DNA from: Kumtagia sp044326205
Lineage (GTDB): Bacteria; Pseudomonadota; Alphaproteobacteria; Rhizobiales; Rhizobiaceae
Assembly (NCBI RefSeq): GCF_044326205.1
Contig: NZ_JBIRCY010000020.1
Location: 50,159 to 114,158 of the forward strand
Direction: 5' to 3'
Length of the DNA stretch: 64,000 nt
The notes under the pieces are model-generated. The model was not told the origin of the DNA and searched no databases. It was given only the letters and a program-made list of their open reading frames with translations. Of this stretch, positions 56,852 through 64,000 are shown piece by piece (position 1 is the first letter of the stretch; every line of letters begins with the position of its first letter). The position numbers were made by a program, and so were the translations under genes.

Positions 56852-58255
56852 TCAGACTCCCTGACGCGCCGCCCGTGCAAGACGGCTAACATGATCTTCC
56901 ACCATTTTGAGGTCGGAGGGAAGTACCGTGTATTTTTCCTCCGCTTCCATCAGTCCGGAGAGCCAGTCGGGCAAAGCGGGCATCACGCCGGATGCCGCCT
57001 TGACCGCGTCGGGAAATTTCGCCGGATGCGCCGTGCCGAGCACGATCATCGGGCTGTCGGTCGCCTGCTTCGACGCGACGTGGACGGCGGTGGCCGTATG
57101 CGGGTCGAGAAGATAGCCGGCGGACTTCAATGTCCCGGCAATGGTCCGCGCCGTCTCGTCCATCGAAGATCGCCCGGCGTTGAAATCCGCGCGGATCGCG
57201 GCCAACGCGCCTGCGCCGATGGAAAAGCCACCGGACTGTTTTAGCCCGTTCATGTTGCGCACGACCTCCGCACTGTCCCGGCCGCAGGCCTCGTAGAGCA
57301 GGCGCTCGAAATTCGAAGACACCTGGATGTCCATCGACGGCGAAGCGGTGGCGACTACCCCGCGCGTCCGGTATTCGCCAGACGACAGGGTGCGCGCGAG
57401 GATGTCGTTGTCGTTGGTGGCGATCACCAGCCGGTCGATCGGCAGGCCCATCTTCTTGGCGACGTAGCCGGCGAAGATATCGCCGAAATTGCCGGTCGGC
57501 ACGGTGAAGGAGACCGGCCGGTCGGGCGCGCCGAGCGACAGCGCCGAGGTGAAATAATAGACGATCTGGGCCATGATTCGCGCCCAGTTGATCGAGTTCA
57601 CCCCCGACAGCGAGACGCCGTCGCGGAACCGGTGGTCGTTGAACATGTCCTTCACTAGGCCCTGGCAGTCGTCGAAATTGCCTTCGATCGACAGCGCATG
57701 GACGTTCGTCGCCTTGGAAGTGGTCATCTGTCGCTGCTGCACCGGCGAGACGCGGCCGTGCGGGAACAGCACGAAGATGTCGGTGCGGTCGCGGCCCGCG
57801 AAGGCCTCGATTGCCGCGCCGCCGGTGTCGCCGGAGGTCGCAGCGGTGATCGTTGCGCGCTCGCCGCGCTCGGCGAGGATGTGGTCCATCAACCGCGCCA
57901 GAAGCTGCATCGCCACGTCCTTGAAGGCCAGCGTCGGGCCGTGGAAAAGCTCGAGGACGAAAGTGTTGCCGCCGGTCTGGACGAGGGGGCAAACGGCGTC
58001 GTGACGGAACGTGGCATAGGCTTCGCGCACGATCTTCTCGAAGGTCGGCCCGTCGATCTCGCCGCCGAGATAGGGCGTCAGCAGCCTGATGGCGATGTCG
58101 GCATAGGGGCGTCCGCGCAGCGAGCGGATTTCTTTTGCCGACAGCGTCGGCCATTCGGCGGGAACGTAGAGGCCGCCGTCGCGCGCCAGGCCGGAAAGGA
58201 CCGCGTCGGAGAACCCGAGGTCCGGCGCGTTTCCGCGGGTGCTGACATATCTCAT
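56852..58255 (-). CDS. thrC: Threonine synthase
   Basis: Converts O-phosphohomoserine to threonine with PLP. The 467-residue enzyme has the N-terminal MRYVSTRGNAPDLGFSDAV and the PLP lysine in ELFHGPTLAFKDVAMQLL. AATSGDTGGAAIEAFAGRD and FTVPTGNFGDIFAGYVAKK are the phosphate-binding and substrate loops. It is of the fungal/proteobacterial long type. It starts the thrC-M16-GNAT-EAL run on this strand. Confidence 0.96.
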   Translation of the reverse strand: MRYVSTRGNAPDLGFSDAVLSGLARDGGLYVPAEWPTLSAKEIRSLRGRPYADIAIRLLTPYLGGEIDGPTFEKIVREAYATFRHDAVCPLVQTGGNTFVLELFHGPTLAFKDVAMQLLARLMDHILAERGERATITAATSGDTGGAAIEAFAGRDRTDIFVLFPHGRVSPVQQRQMTTSKATNVHALSIEGNFDDCQGLVKDMFNDHRFRDGVSLSGVNSINWARIMAQIVYYFTSALSLGAPDRPVSFTVPTGNFGDIFAGYVAKKMGLPIDRLVIATNDNDILARTLSSGEYRTRGVVATASPSMDIQVSSNFERLLYEACGRDSAEVVRNMNGLKQSGGFSIGAGALAAIRADFNAGRSSMDETARTIAGTLKSAGYLLDPHTATAVHVASKQATDSPMIVLGTAHPAKFPDAVKAASGVMPALPDWLSGLMEAEEKYTVLPSDLKMVEDHVSRLARAARQGV

Positions 58256-58378
58256 CGTTCACATGCTCCTGCCGCTGTCCCGGTTCGGGCCGGTTTGTGC
58301 AAAATGCCGCTCTGCCGGTCGCATTTCGGACGCGCGGTTGCTATAGAGCAACTGCTTCGCGGGTGGGAAGAGCAGCTT

Positions 58379-58972
58379 ATGGAGTTTCGTTTGGCTGACC
58401 GTCATATCGTGCCGGGCCTGATGCTTGCCGGCTTTATGCTTGCCGTCGCCGGCTGCCAGTCCGGCGACAGCGGCTCGGTGCTTGGAGGCGGCAACAAGGA
58501 CGCGCCGAAGCCGCCGACGGAGAAGGTTTTGGAAAGCGAGTTGCGCGGCTATTGCCCGCTGGTCAATCTGCGCGACGGGACTGCCTATTTCAACACCTAT
58601 GCCAAGGGCGGGCAGGACGACCCGGCCAAGCTGCTCTACCAGGCGTCGATCGCCGATGTGACCAGGAGTTGCACACGCTCCAACGGCATGCTGAACCTCG
58701 ACGTTGCCGTCGCCGGCAAGGTCGTCCCCGGGCCTGCCGGTGCGCCGGGCACCCTCACCATGCCGGTTCGCGTGGTCGTCATGCAGGGCGAGACCATCGT
58801 TTATTCCGAACTGAAGAAGCATCAGGTTGCCGTCACCGACGCCACGGCCGCCACGCAGTTCGTCGTCAACGACCCGAACATCAGCCTGCCCGACCCGACG
58901 GTCCGCAACATCCGCATCTATGCCGGCTTTGACGAAGGCCCGCCGAAGAAGAAGGCGGCGGACACCGAATAA
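58379..58972 (+). CDS. Conserved hypothetical lipoprotein
   Basis: A 197-residue protein with a lipobox signal (HIVPGLMLAGFMLAVAGCQ), so the mature form is anchored at the cysteine. After a linker (GGGNKDAPKPPTEKV) comes a beta-rich domain: YCPLVNLRDGTAYFNTYAK, SIADVTRSCTRSNGMLNLD and MPVRVVVMQGETIVYSELK. It is common in rhizobia and has no assigned role. It diverges from thrC. Confidence 0.78.
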   Translation: MEFRLADRHIVPGLMLAGFMLAVAGCQSGDSGSVLGGGNKDAPKPPTEKVLESELRGYCPLVNLRDGTAYFNTYAKGGQDDPAKLLYQASIADVTRSCTRSNGMLNLDVAVAGKVVPGPAGAPGTLTMPVRVVVMQGETIVYSELKKHQVAVTDATAATQFVVNDPNISLPDPTVRNIRIYAGFDEGPPKKKAADTE

Positions 58973-58980
58973 GCGGCCGG

Positions 58981-59670
58981 TCAAACCTCCGACCACTCCG
59001 ACAGCGCCGCAACCACGCCTTTGAAATCCGCCCAGCGGCGGATGACGGTTTCCGCGCCGGCGTCGGTCAGCACGTCCGCGTGGCCCGGATAGGAATGCGC
59101 GGCACCGGTGAAGCCGATGACCCGCATCCCGGCGGCCTTTGCGGCGTGGATGCCATGCACCGAATCCTCGATGACAAAGGTGTTGGCCGGATCGGCGCCG
59201 TAGTGCTTCGCCGCATGGAGAAAGACGTCGGGCGCGGGCTTGGGTTTGCCGCTTGGCGTGCTGAGCGCCGAGAACACGTCGTCCTTGCCGAAGAACCTGT
59301 CCAGCCCGGTCTTTTCCAGCATGAACAGGATCCGCTCCGTGCGCGAATTGGAGCAGATGCACTTGGCCGTCTCGACGCCGGCGACAGCGCCTCGGGCGCC
59401 ATCGATCGCCCGCACGTCGGCGCGCAGGCGGCGGTCGACCAGCACCTCCGCCTCGCCGATCAGCGAGGCCTGCAGCGGCACATGCGCCTCCTCCTCGATG
59501 CGCAGCATGATGTCCTTGAAGGTCAGGCCGGCGTAACGCTCGCTGATCTCCTCGCCGGTGATCGGGAACCCGGCCTTGGTCAGCAAATCCGCCTCGATGC
59601 GGGCGGCGATGATCTCGGAATCGACGAGCGTTCCGTCGAAGTCGAAAATAACGAGGTCTGGCTTGGTCAT
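58981..59670 (-). CDS. HAD-superfamily phosphatase (PGP/YieH-like)
   Basis: A 229-residue haloacid dehalogenase-type hydrolase. Motif I LVIFDFDGTLVDSEI has both aspartates, motif II lies in CICSNSRTERI, motif III KPKPAPDVFL, and motif IV FVIEDSVHGIHAAKAAG. The cap region is helical. It probably acts on a small sugar phosphate. ATG 59670 begins the conserved sequence; the in-frame upstream part is not homologous. Stop is eight bases from the end of the lipoprotein gene. Confidence 0.9.
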   Translation of the reverse strand: MTKPDLVIFDFDGTLVDSEIIAARIEADLLTKAGFPITGEEISERYAGLTFKDIMLRIEEEAHVPLQASLIGEAEVLVDRRLRADVRAIDGARGAVAGVETAKCICSNSRTERILFMLEKTGLDRFFGKDDVFSALSTPSGKPKPAPDVFLHAAKHYGADPANTFVIEDSVHGIHAAKAAGMRVIGFTGAAHSYPGHADVLTDAGAETVIRRWADFKGVVAALSEWSEV

Positions 59671-59855
59671 GTCGTCCGGAGTTTTTGGGGAGGAAGAAGC
59701 GGAAGCCGCTTGCGCACGGCTCATACACCAGCGGGCCGGGCGGAGCAAATCGCGGGCGAGAAAGCGTGATAAGTCCTTTGATCGCTTCATTAAAAATTTA
59801 CGCGAAACGGTAACCATAACGGCGGGTAAAAAGTCACGCGTATTCGGGTAACAGC

Positions 59856-60989
59856 ATGCAGGCGTTGCAGTCCTTTGCCGCTCCCTCCTTCCATCAGGAG
59901 GAGGTGCCCTGGCGGGATACGATCATCCGGGGCGACTGCGTGGCGGCGCTGGAAAGGCTGCCGGAAAAGTCGGTCGACGTGATCTTCGCCGACCCGCCCT
60001 ACAATCTCCAGCTCAACGGCGACCTCCACCGGCCCGACCAGTCCAAGGTCGACGCGGTGGACGACCATTGGGACCGGTTCGAGAATTTTGCCGCCTACGA
60101 CGCCTTCACCCGCGCCTGGCTGCTCGCCGCCCGCCGCGTGCTGAAGCCGAGCGGCACGATCTGGGTGATCGGCTCCTATCACAACATTTTTCGTGTCGGC
60201 GCGATCATGCAGGATCTGGGCTTCTGGGTCCTCAACGACATCGTCTGGCGAAAAACCAATCCGATGCCGAATTTCCGCGGCCGCCGTTTCCAGAATGCGC
60301 ACGAGACGATGATCTGGGCTTCCCGCGACGCCAGCGCAAAAGGCTACACCTTCAACTACGACGCGCTGAAGGCGGCCAATGACGATGTTCAGATGCGTTC
60401 CGACTGGCTGTTCCCGATCTGCACCGGGTCAGAGCGGCTGAAGGACGACAACGGCGAAAAGCTGCATCCGACGCAGAAGCCCGAGGCGCTGCTGGCCCGC
60501 GTCATGCTGTCCTCCACTAAGCCGGGTGACGTGGTCCTCGACCCGTTCTTCGGCTCGGGCACGACGGGAGCGGTGGCAAAACGCCTCGGCCGCCATTTCG
60601 TCGGCATCGAGCGCGAACAGTCCTATATCGACGCCGCGCGCCAGCGCATCGACGCCGTGGTGCCCATGCCGTCGGTCGATCTTTCGATCATGACCGGCAA
60701 GCGCGCCGAGCCGCGTGTCGCCTTCGTCAGCCTGATCGACGCCGGCATCGTGCGTCCCGGCACCTTCCTCTACGACGCGCGCAAGCGGTGGGTGGCGAAG
60801 GTCCGCGCTGACGGAACGCTGGCGGCCGGCGATCGCGTCGGCTCGATCCATCGTGTCGGCGCGCAGGTGCAAGGGCTCGACGCCTGCAACGGCTGGACGT
60901 TCTGGCACTATGAGCGCAATGGCGGACTTACCGCGATCGACGAGTTGCGCCGCATCGCCCGCCTCGGGATGGAGCGGGCAGGGGCGTGA
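59856..60989 (+). CDS. ccrM: Cell-cycle adenine DNA methyltransferase CcrM
   Basis: Methylates the adenine in GANTC, the epigenetic cell-cycle mark of alphaproteobacteria. The 377-residue beta-class enzyme has DVIFADPPYNLQLNGDL (catalytic DPPY), the target-recognition middle part with FRGRRFQNAHETMIWA, and VVLDPFFGSGTTGAVAKRL for AdoMet binding. The C-terminal extension (about 275-377, KRAEPRVAFVSLIDAGIVR) is typical of CcrM and contributes to DNA binding. It stands alone; a TAACCAT sequence at 59811-59817 upstream recalls half a CtrA site. Confidence 0.96.
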   Translation: MQALQSFAAPSFHQEEVPWRDTIIRGDCVAALERLPEKSVDVIFADPPYNLQLNGDLHRPDQSKVDAVDDHWDRFENFAAYDAFTRAWLLAARRVLKPSGTIWVIGSYHNIFRVGAIMQDLGFWVLNDIVWRKTNPMPNFRGRRFQNAHETMIWASRDASAKGYTFNYDALKAANDDVQMRSDWLFPICTGSERLKDDNGEKLHPTQKPEALLARVMLSSTKPGDVVLDPFFGSGTTGAVAKRLGRHFVGIEREQSYIDAARQRIDAVVPMPSVDLSIMTGKRAEPRVAFVSLIDAGIVRPGTFLYDARKRWVAKVRADGTLAAGDRVGSIHRVGAQVQGLDACNGWTFWHYERNGGLTAIDELRRIARLGMERAGA

Positions 60990-60999
60990 CAAGCCTTTT

Positions 61000-61056
61000 C
61001 TCTCCCCGCTTGCGGGGAGAGATGCCTGGCAGGGCAGTGAGGGGCCGCGCCGGACA
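61000..61056. repeat. Rhizobial REP-like hairpin element
   Basis: CTCTCCCCGC (61000-61009) pairs perfectly with GCGGGGAGAG (61012-61021) around TT, followed by ATGCCTGGCAGGGCAGTGAG and GGGCCGCGC. Near-identical intergenic units are familiar to me from rhizobial genomes. It lies 11 bases after ccrM and may also stabilise or terminate its transcript. Confidence 0.6.
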
Positions 61057-61088
61057 GTTCAGTACAACGCCCGTTCGTCCTCTCGTCC

Positions 61089-61442
61089 TCAGATGTCGCG
61101 CACGTCCACGCGTTCGATCTTGCCATCCGCGTTGAGGAAAATTGTCTCTTCGCCCCGGCGGATCAGCCTTTCACCGGTCGTTGCGCTGGTTGCTTCCAGA
61201 TGCCACCTCGATTTGGCCGACGCCTCGCTGAGTTTTTCGAAATTGTCGTCATGGGCGACTTGATCAGGGTATTCCGCGAAATATTTGCGAAAAGCCGCCA
61301 GGATCGCTGCCTTGCCCGCGAGCGCGCCGACCTTGACCGAGCCATAGATCGCATCGTCGGCGAAAAAGCCTTCGATGACCTCGTAGTCCTGGGCGTTGAC
61401 AGCGTCGTGGAAGCGCCGCAGCACGTCGACCGGATCGCTCAT
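61089..61442 (-). CDS. SnoaL/NTF2-like nuclear-transport-factor-2 fold protein
   Basis: A 117-residue protein: VLRRFHDAVNAQDYEVIEG, FFADDAIYGSVKVGALAGK and LIRRGEETIFLNADGKIER fit the NTF2-like fold, which covers isomerases, ring-hydroxylating enzymes and polyketide cyclases. It has no catalytic residue that I can assign. The start overlaps the stop of the upstream HAD gene (four bases), so they are coupled. Confidence 0.78.
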   Translation of the reverse strand: MSDPVDVLRRFHDAVNAQDYEVIEGFFADDAIYGSVKVGALAGKAAILAAFRKYFAEYPDQVAHDDNFEKLSEASAKSRWHLEATSATTGERLIRRGEETIFLNADGKIERVDVRDI

Positions 61443-62050
61443 GCCTGAATGCCCCGCGCGGCAAGGTCCTTGCGCAGTGTCGCCGCATCCGTGAACAGCA
61501 CCGCCTGCCAGCCCGCCGCTATCGCACCGTCCACATTCTTCTGGCTGTCGTCGATGAACAGCGAAGCGGCCGGCTCCAGCCTGAACGTCGCGACGTGATG
61601 TTGGTAGATGCCGCGCTCCGGCTTGATCATGCGCACATCGCCCGAAACCGTCACGCCGCGCGGCCGGTTAAGGAAATCGAACCGTTTTCGCGCCTCGACA
61701 AAAGTGTCGGAGGCGAAATTGGTAAGCATGGTCACGTCATGGCCGCTGTCGATCAGCCCTTCCATGATCCCGACGCTGTCGTCATAGGCATGCGGCACCA
61801 TCTCGTGCCAGTTGCGGCGGAAATTGCGGATGTTGTCCTCATGCGCCGGGTGTTTTGCGATCAGCAGCGCTTCCGCTTCCTCCCAACTGCGGCCGCGGTC
61901 CTGCTCGATATTCCAGTCCGGGGTGCAGACGTTCTCGAAGAACCATCGGCGCTCCGTGTGGTCCGGTATCAGCCGGCTGAAAGCCAGGTCCGGGTCGTAG
62001 TGGATCAGCACCTTGCCGATGTCGAAAACGATATGACGGACTTCGCTCAT
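61439..62050 (-). CDS. HAD-superfamily hydrolase, subfamily IA
   Basis: A 203-residue HAD phosphatase. Motif I is VFDIGKVLIHYDP, which has one Asp and Gly in place of the second Asp, as in YihX-like sugar phosphatases. Motif II is LTNFASDTF, motif III IKPERGIYQ, and motif IV LFIDDSQKNVDGAIAAGW. Substrate unknown. It is eight bases after mutY on the same strand and overlaps the NTF2-like gene. Confidence 0.88.
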   Translation of the reverse strand: MSEVRHIVFDIGKVLIHYDPDLAFSRLIPDHTERRWFFENVCTPDWNIEQDRGRSWEEAEALLIAKHPAHEDNIRNFRRNWHEMVPHAYDDSVGIMEGLIDSGHDVTMLTNFASDTFVEARKRFDFLNRPRGVTVSGDVRMIKPERGIYQHHVATFRLEPAASLFIDDSQKNVDGAIAAGWQAVLFTDAATLRKDLAARGIQA

Positions 62051-62057
62051 GGGAACC

Positions 62058-63176
62058 TCAGGTTGCGGATCGGAGCTTCTTGGTCGCGCCGGGAATGGCG
62101 GCCTCGATAGCCTTTTTCATGACCGTGGGCAAAGCCTCGCCGGCAATCTCGGCGGCGGCGACCCAGCGGTGGCCTGGCGGCGCCGTGATCCTCCCGAACT
62201 CGGCCCGCCGGACCTCAAGGTCGAGCGCAAAATGCGTGAACACATGCGTGATGGCGCCGGCGCGCCGCCAATCCGCGGCGAGCGGCGGGTGCGAATCGCC
62301 ACCATTGCCGCCGCGCCCCTCGCTCCAACCGGTGGTCGGCACCTCGGTCATGCCGCCCAATAGCCCTTTTTCCGCGCGCGTGCGCATCAGCACCGCACCG
62401 TCGCTGCGGATAGCGACATAGGCGATGCCGCTCCGCTTCGGCTTGTCGGCTTTCGGCGCTTTCAGGGGCAGCAGTTCGGGGTCACCGGTCAGGATCGCAC
62501 GGCAGTCCTCGCGCAGCGGGCAGAGCATGCAGCGTGGCCGTTTCGGTGTGCAGATGGTTGCACCGAGATCCATCATCGCCTGGGCAAAATCGCCCGGCCG
62601 GGCGATGGGAACCAGTCCGGCGACGCGCTCCTTGATTTCGGGCTTTGCGTCGGGCAGCGGCGTGCGGATGTCGAACAACCGCGCAGTCACCCGCTCGACA
62701 TTACCGTCGACCACGGCCACCGGTCGTCCAAAGGCGATCGCCGCGATCGCCGCCGCCGTATAGGCGCCGATGCCGGGCAGGGCGCGCAGCCCGTCCTCGC
62801 TGTCGGGAAATCCGCCGGGCAGCGTGGCGACGAGATTGGCGCAGGCCTTCAGGTTGCGCGCCCGCGAATAATAGCCGAGGCCGGCCCAGGCCCGCATGAC
62901 GTCCTCGTTCGATGCCGCCGCCAGCGCCTTCACGGTTGGCCATTTGATGAGGAAATCGCGGAAATACGGTTTCACCGCTTCCACTGTCGTCTGTTGAAGC
63001 ATGACCTCGGACAGCCAGACATGGTAAGGTTCGGGTCGGACGCCGCGCGCAAGGTCGGCTGGTGGAACCCGCCACGGCAGGTCGCGGTGGTGCGAATCGT
63101 ACCAGGCCAGCAGGCGCGTTGCGATGCCGGCGCTTGATGAACTGGCTGTGGGTTTTGCGCGGCTGGCGGTTGCCAT
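62058..63176 (-). CDS. mutY: A/G-specific adenine glycosylase
   Basis: Removes adenine mispaired with 8-oxoguanine. The 372-residue enzyme has the helix-hairpin-helix LPGIGAYTA (about 133-141), Glu57 in WLSEVMLQQTTV, catalytic Asp157 in VVDGNVERVTARLF and the [4Fe-4S] cysteines Cys209, 216, 219, 225 (CTPKRPRCMLCPLREDC). The C-terminal NUDIX-like domain (about 245-372) recognises 8-oxoguanine. The N-terminal 12 residues are low-complexity. Confidence 0.95.
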   Translation of the reverse strand: MATASRAKPTASSSSAGIATRLLAWYDSHHRDLPWRVPPADLARGVRPEPYHVWLSEVMLQQTTVEAVKPYFRDFLIKWPTVKALAAASNEDVMRAWAGLGYYSRARNLKACANLVATLPGGFPDSEDGLRALPGIGAYTAAAIAAIAFGRPVAVVDGNVERVTARLFDIRTPLPDAKPEIKERVAGLVPIARPGDFAQAMMDLGATICTPKRPRCMLCPLREDCRAILTGDPELLPLKAPKADKPKRSGIAYVAIRSDGAVLMRTRAEKGLLGGMTEVPTTGWSEGRGGNGGDSHPPLAADWRRAGAITHVFTHFALDLEVRRAEFGRITAPPGHRWVAAAEIAGEALPTVMKKAIEAAIPGATKKLRSAT

Positions 63177-63222
63177 CGTGTCGGGTTATGGCTCTGGGCT
63201 GGCTCAGGTCGAAGGAACGCAC

Positions 63223-63723
63223 ATGGCAGGGAAAAGGCCGTTCGGCAATCCGGTACCCGTCAGCGATCTCGCCGCCGCGATCCTTGACCCGGTGCTGCGC
63301 AAGCGCGCCGGCCTGTCGACTGGCCTCGTCCAATCGTGGGAAGAGATCGTCGGCCCGCGCATCGCCGCGAAATCGCGGCCGGAAAGACTGCAATGGCCGC
63401 GCCGCGCCGGCGAGGACGACCCGTTCCGTCCAGCGACACTGGTCGTCGCCTGCGAGGGCCTGGCGGCGCTGCATCTCCAGCACGAGACCGGCGAGGTGAT
63501 CGGCCGCGTCAATTCTTTCCTCGGTTTCGAGGCGGTCGACCGCATCCGCATCGTCCAGAAGCCGGTGCTTGCCACCGAAAGGCCGCCGCGCCGCGTGCCG
63601 CGCGTTCTGACGACGCTGGAAAAGGCGGACATCGCCGCAAAAGTCCGGCCGATCGAGGACGAGGGCCTACGCGCAGCACTGGAACGTCTCGGCGCCTCGG
63701 TTCGCGGATCGCGTCAACGCTGA
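63223..63723 (+). CDS. DUF721/DciA-like protein
   Basis: A 166-residue basic protein: PVSDLAAAILDPVLRKRAG, LVQSWEEIVGPRIAAKSRP and TLVVACEGLAALHLQHETG define DUF721. DciA, a DUF721 protein, loads the replicative helicase DnaB in bacteria without DnaC; this homologue may do so too. The start ATG 63223 is the first in frame with the conserved sequence. It diverges from mutY across 46 bases. Confidence 0.88.
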   Translation: MAGKRPFGNPVPVSDLAAAILDPVLRKRAGLSTGLVQSWEEIVGPRIAAKSRPERLQWPRRAGEDDPFRPATLVVACEGLAALHLQHETGEVIGRVNSFLGFEAVDRIRIVQKPVLATERPPRRVPRVLTTLEKADIAAKVRPIEDEGLRAALERLGASVRGSRQR

Positions 63724-63859
63724 CGCCAAACTCGCGGTTTCGTGAAGGTTCGACCGGCGAAGCCGCTTGGATTGGGCTGCGCAATGCCTTATTTCGCGCC
63801 AACTCTCGCTTTTTCGTGAATTCCAACATCATCATCCAAACATAGTTCAGGTGATTCGC

Positions 63860-64000
63860 ATGCTTCGGTCCTTGTCGCGTAGAACCGTCCTTTCCTCGCT
63901 CGCGGTGCTCTCCGCCGGCGCGGTGCTATCCGCCTGCAGCGACAGCGGCAAGGCGGAGGCCGAAACCGTTCCGGCGCAGCCCGCGGCCCCGGCCGATACC
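63860..64000 (+). CDS. DsbA-like thiol-disulfide lipoprotein, start only
   Basis: The first 47 codons of a gene that runs out of the window. The peptide (SRRTVLSSLAVLSAGAVLS) is a signal sequence with a lipobox LSAC, followed by a glutamate/proline/alanine-rich linker. In related genomes a DsbA-family thioredoxin-fold protein follows mutY and DUF721, which is the only reason for naming the domain. The 136-base gap before it contains nothing I can identify. Confidence 0.55.
   Translation, partial: MLRSLSRRTVLSSLAVLSAGAVLSACSDSGKAEAETVPAQPAAPADT

Noticed and set aside
59811..59817. TAACCAT upstream of ccrM as a CtrA site
   Set aside because: Only one half is present; no TTAA at the required seven-base spacing was found.

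Overview
This is a high-GC chromosomal window from an alphaproteobacterium of the order Hyphomicrobiales (Rhizobiales). It most resembles Phyllobacteriaceae, in particular Mesorhizobium-like genomes. The basis is gene content and order: DUF6101, DUF1344, BA14K-like and RT0821-type surface proteins, a CcrM (GANTC-type) methylase, a RibB fused to a degenerate GTP cyclohydrolase II domain, and the run ctaC-ctaD-ctaB-coxF-ctaG-ctaE-DUF983-surf1-ispH-thrB-rnhA. The genus is an inference from family knowledge, since no marker RNA gene lies in the window.

Layout. 1-3 kb: the 3' part of an isoquinoline oxidoreductase-like molybdenum hydroxylase gene with a one-base frameshift, a fragment of a phage-type adenine methylase, and a low-GC orphan protein with a PD-(D/E)XK-like motif. 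3-8.7 kb: DUF6101, ubiA, a yefM/yoeB-like toxin-antitoxin pair, purD-arsC and orphan genes. 8.7-11.3 kb: an acyl-CoA dehydrogenase/enoyl-CoA hydratase operon behind a palindrome that overlaps its promoter. 11.4-19.8 kb: a BA14K-like protein, an adenylate cyclase with a duplicated two-helix tail, pdxH, a lipoprotein, a DnaJ-type co-chaperone, a TetR/methyltransferase cluster with a MddA-like enzyme, and fabI. 20-25.6 kb: aroC, an orphan, ribBX, a parD/parE-like pair with a frameshifted toxin, and an MFS pump facing a TetR gene across three near-identical palindromes. 25.7-33.3 kb: a membrane protein, a histone-deacetylase-like protein, xseB, then an accessory stretch (vapBC, DUF2277, a parE-like pair with an amber-interrupted toxin, pirin), and dxs.

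33.3-34.1 kb holds no convincing gene but contains a run of hairpins before tlyA. 34-40 kb: tlyA and a RumA-type RNA methyltransferase, a frameshifted MbcA/ParS-like antitoxin remnant, tldD, a VOC protein, a relBE-like pair, a formaldehyde-activating-enzyme homologue without the usual catalytic histidine, and an IalB-like protein. 40.3-46.9 kb: the aa3 cytochrome oxidase operon with its assembly factors. 47-64 kb: housekeeping genes (ispH, thrB, rnhA, peroxiredoxin, DsbD-like, yqgE, an EAL/degenerate-GGDEF membrane protein, GNAT, M16 peptidase, thrC, HAD phosphatases, ccrM, mutY, a DciA-like DUF721 protein) and the start of a DsbA-like lipoprotein.

Main themes. (1) Six toxin-antitoxin loci or remnants lie within about 33 kb. 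In three of them one gene is broken by a single-base event: two ParE-type toxins and one MbcA-like antitoxin. (2) Several genes that look horizontally acquired sit singly between conserved housekeeping genes. (3) Local autoregulatory sites are visible as perfect palindromes. No complete novel multi-gene system is evident. The best candidates for undescribed biology are the PD-(D/E)XK-like orphan (1.7-2.9 kb), the histidine-less Fae homologue (38.9 kb) and the structured non-coding block before tlyA. No tRNA, rRNA, CRISPR array or intact insertion sequence was seen.
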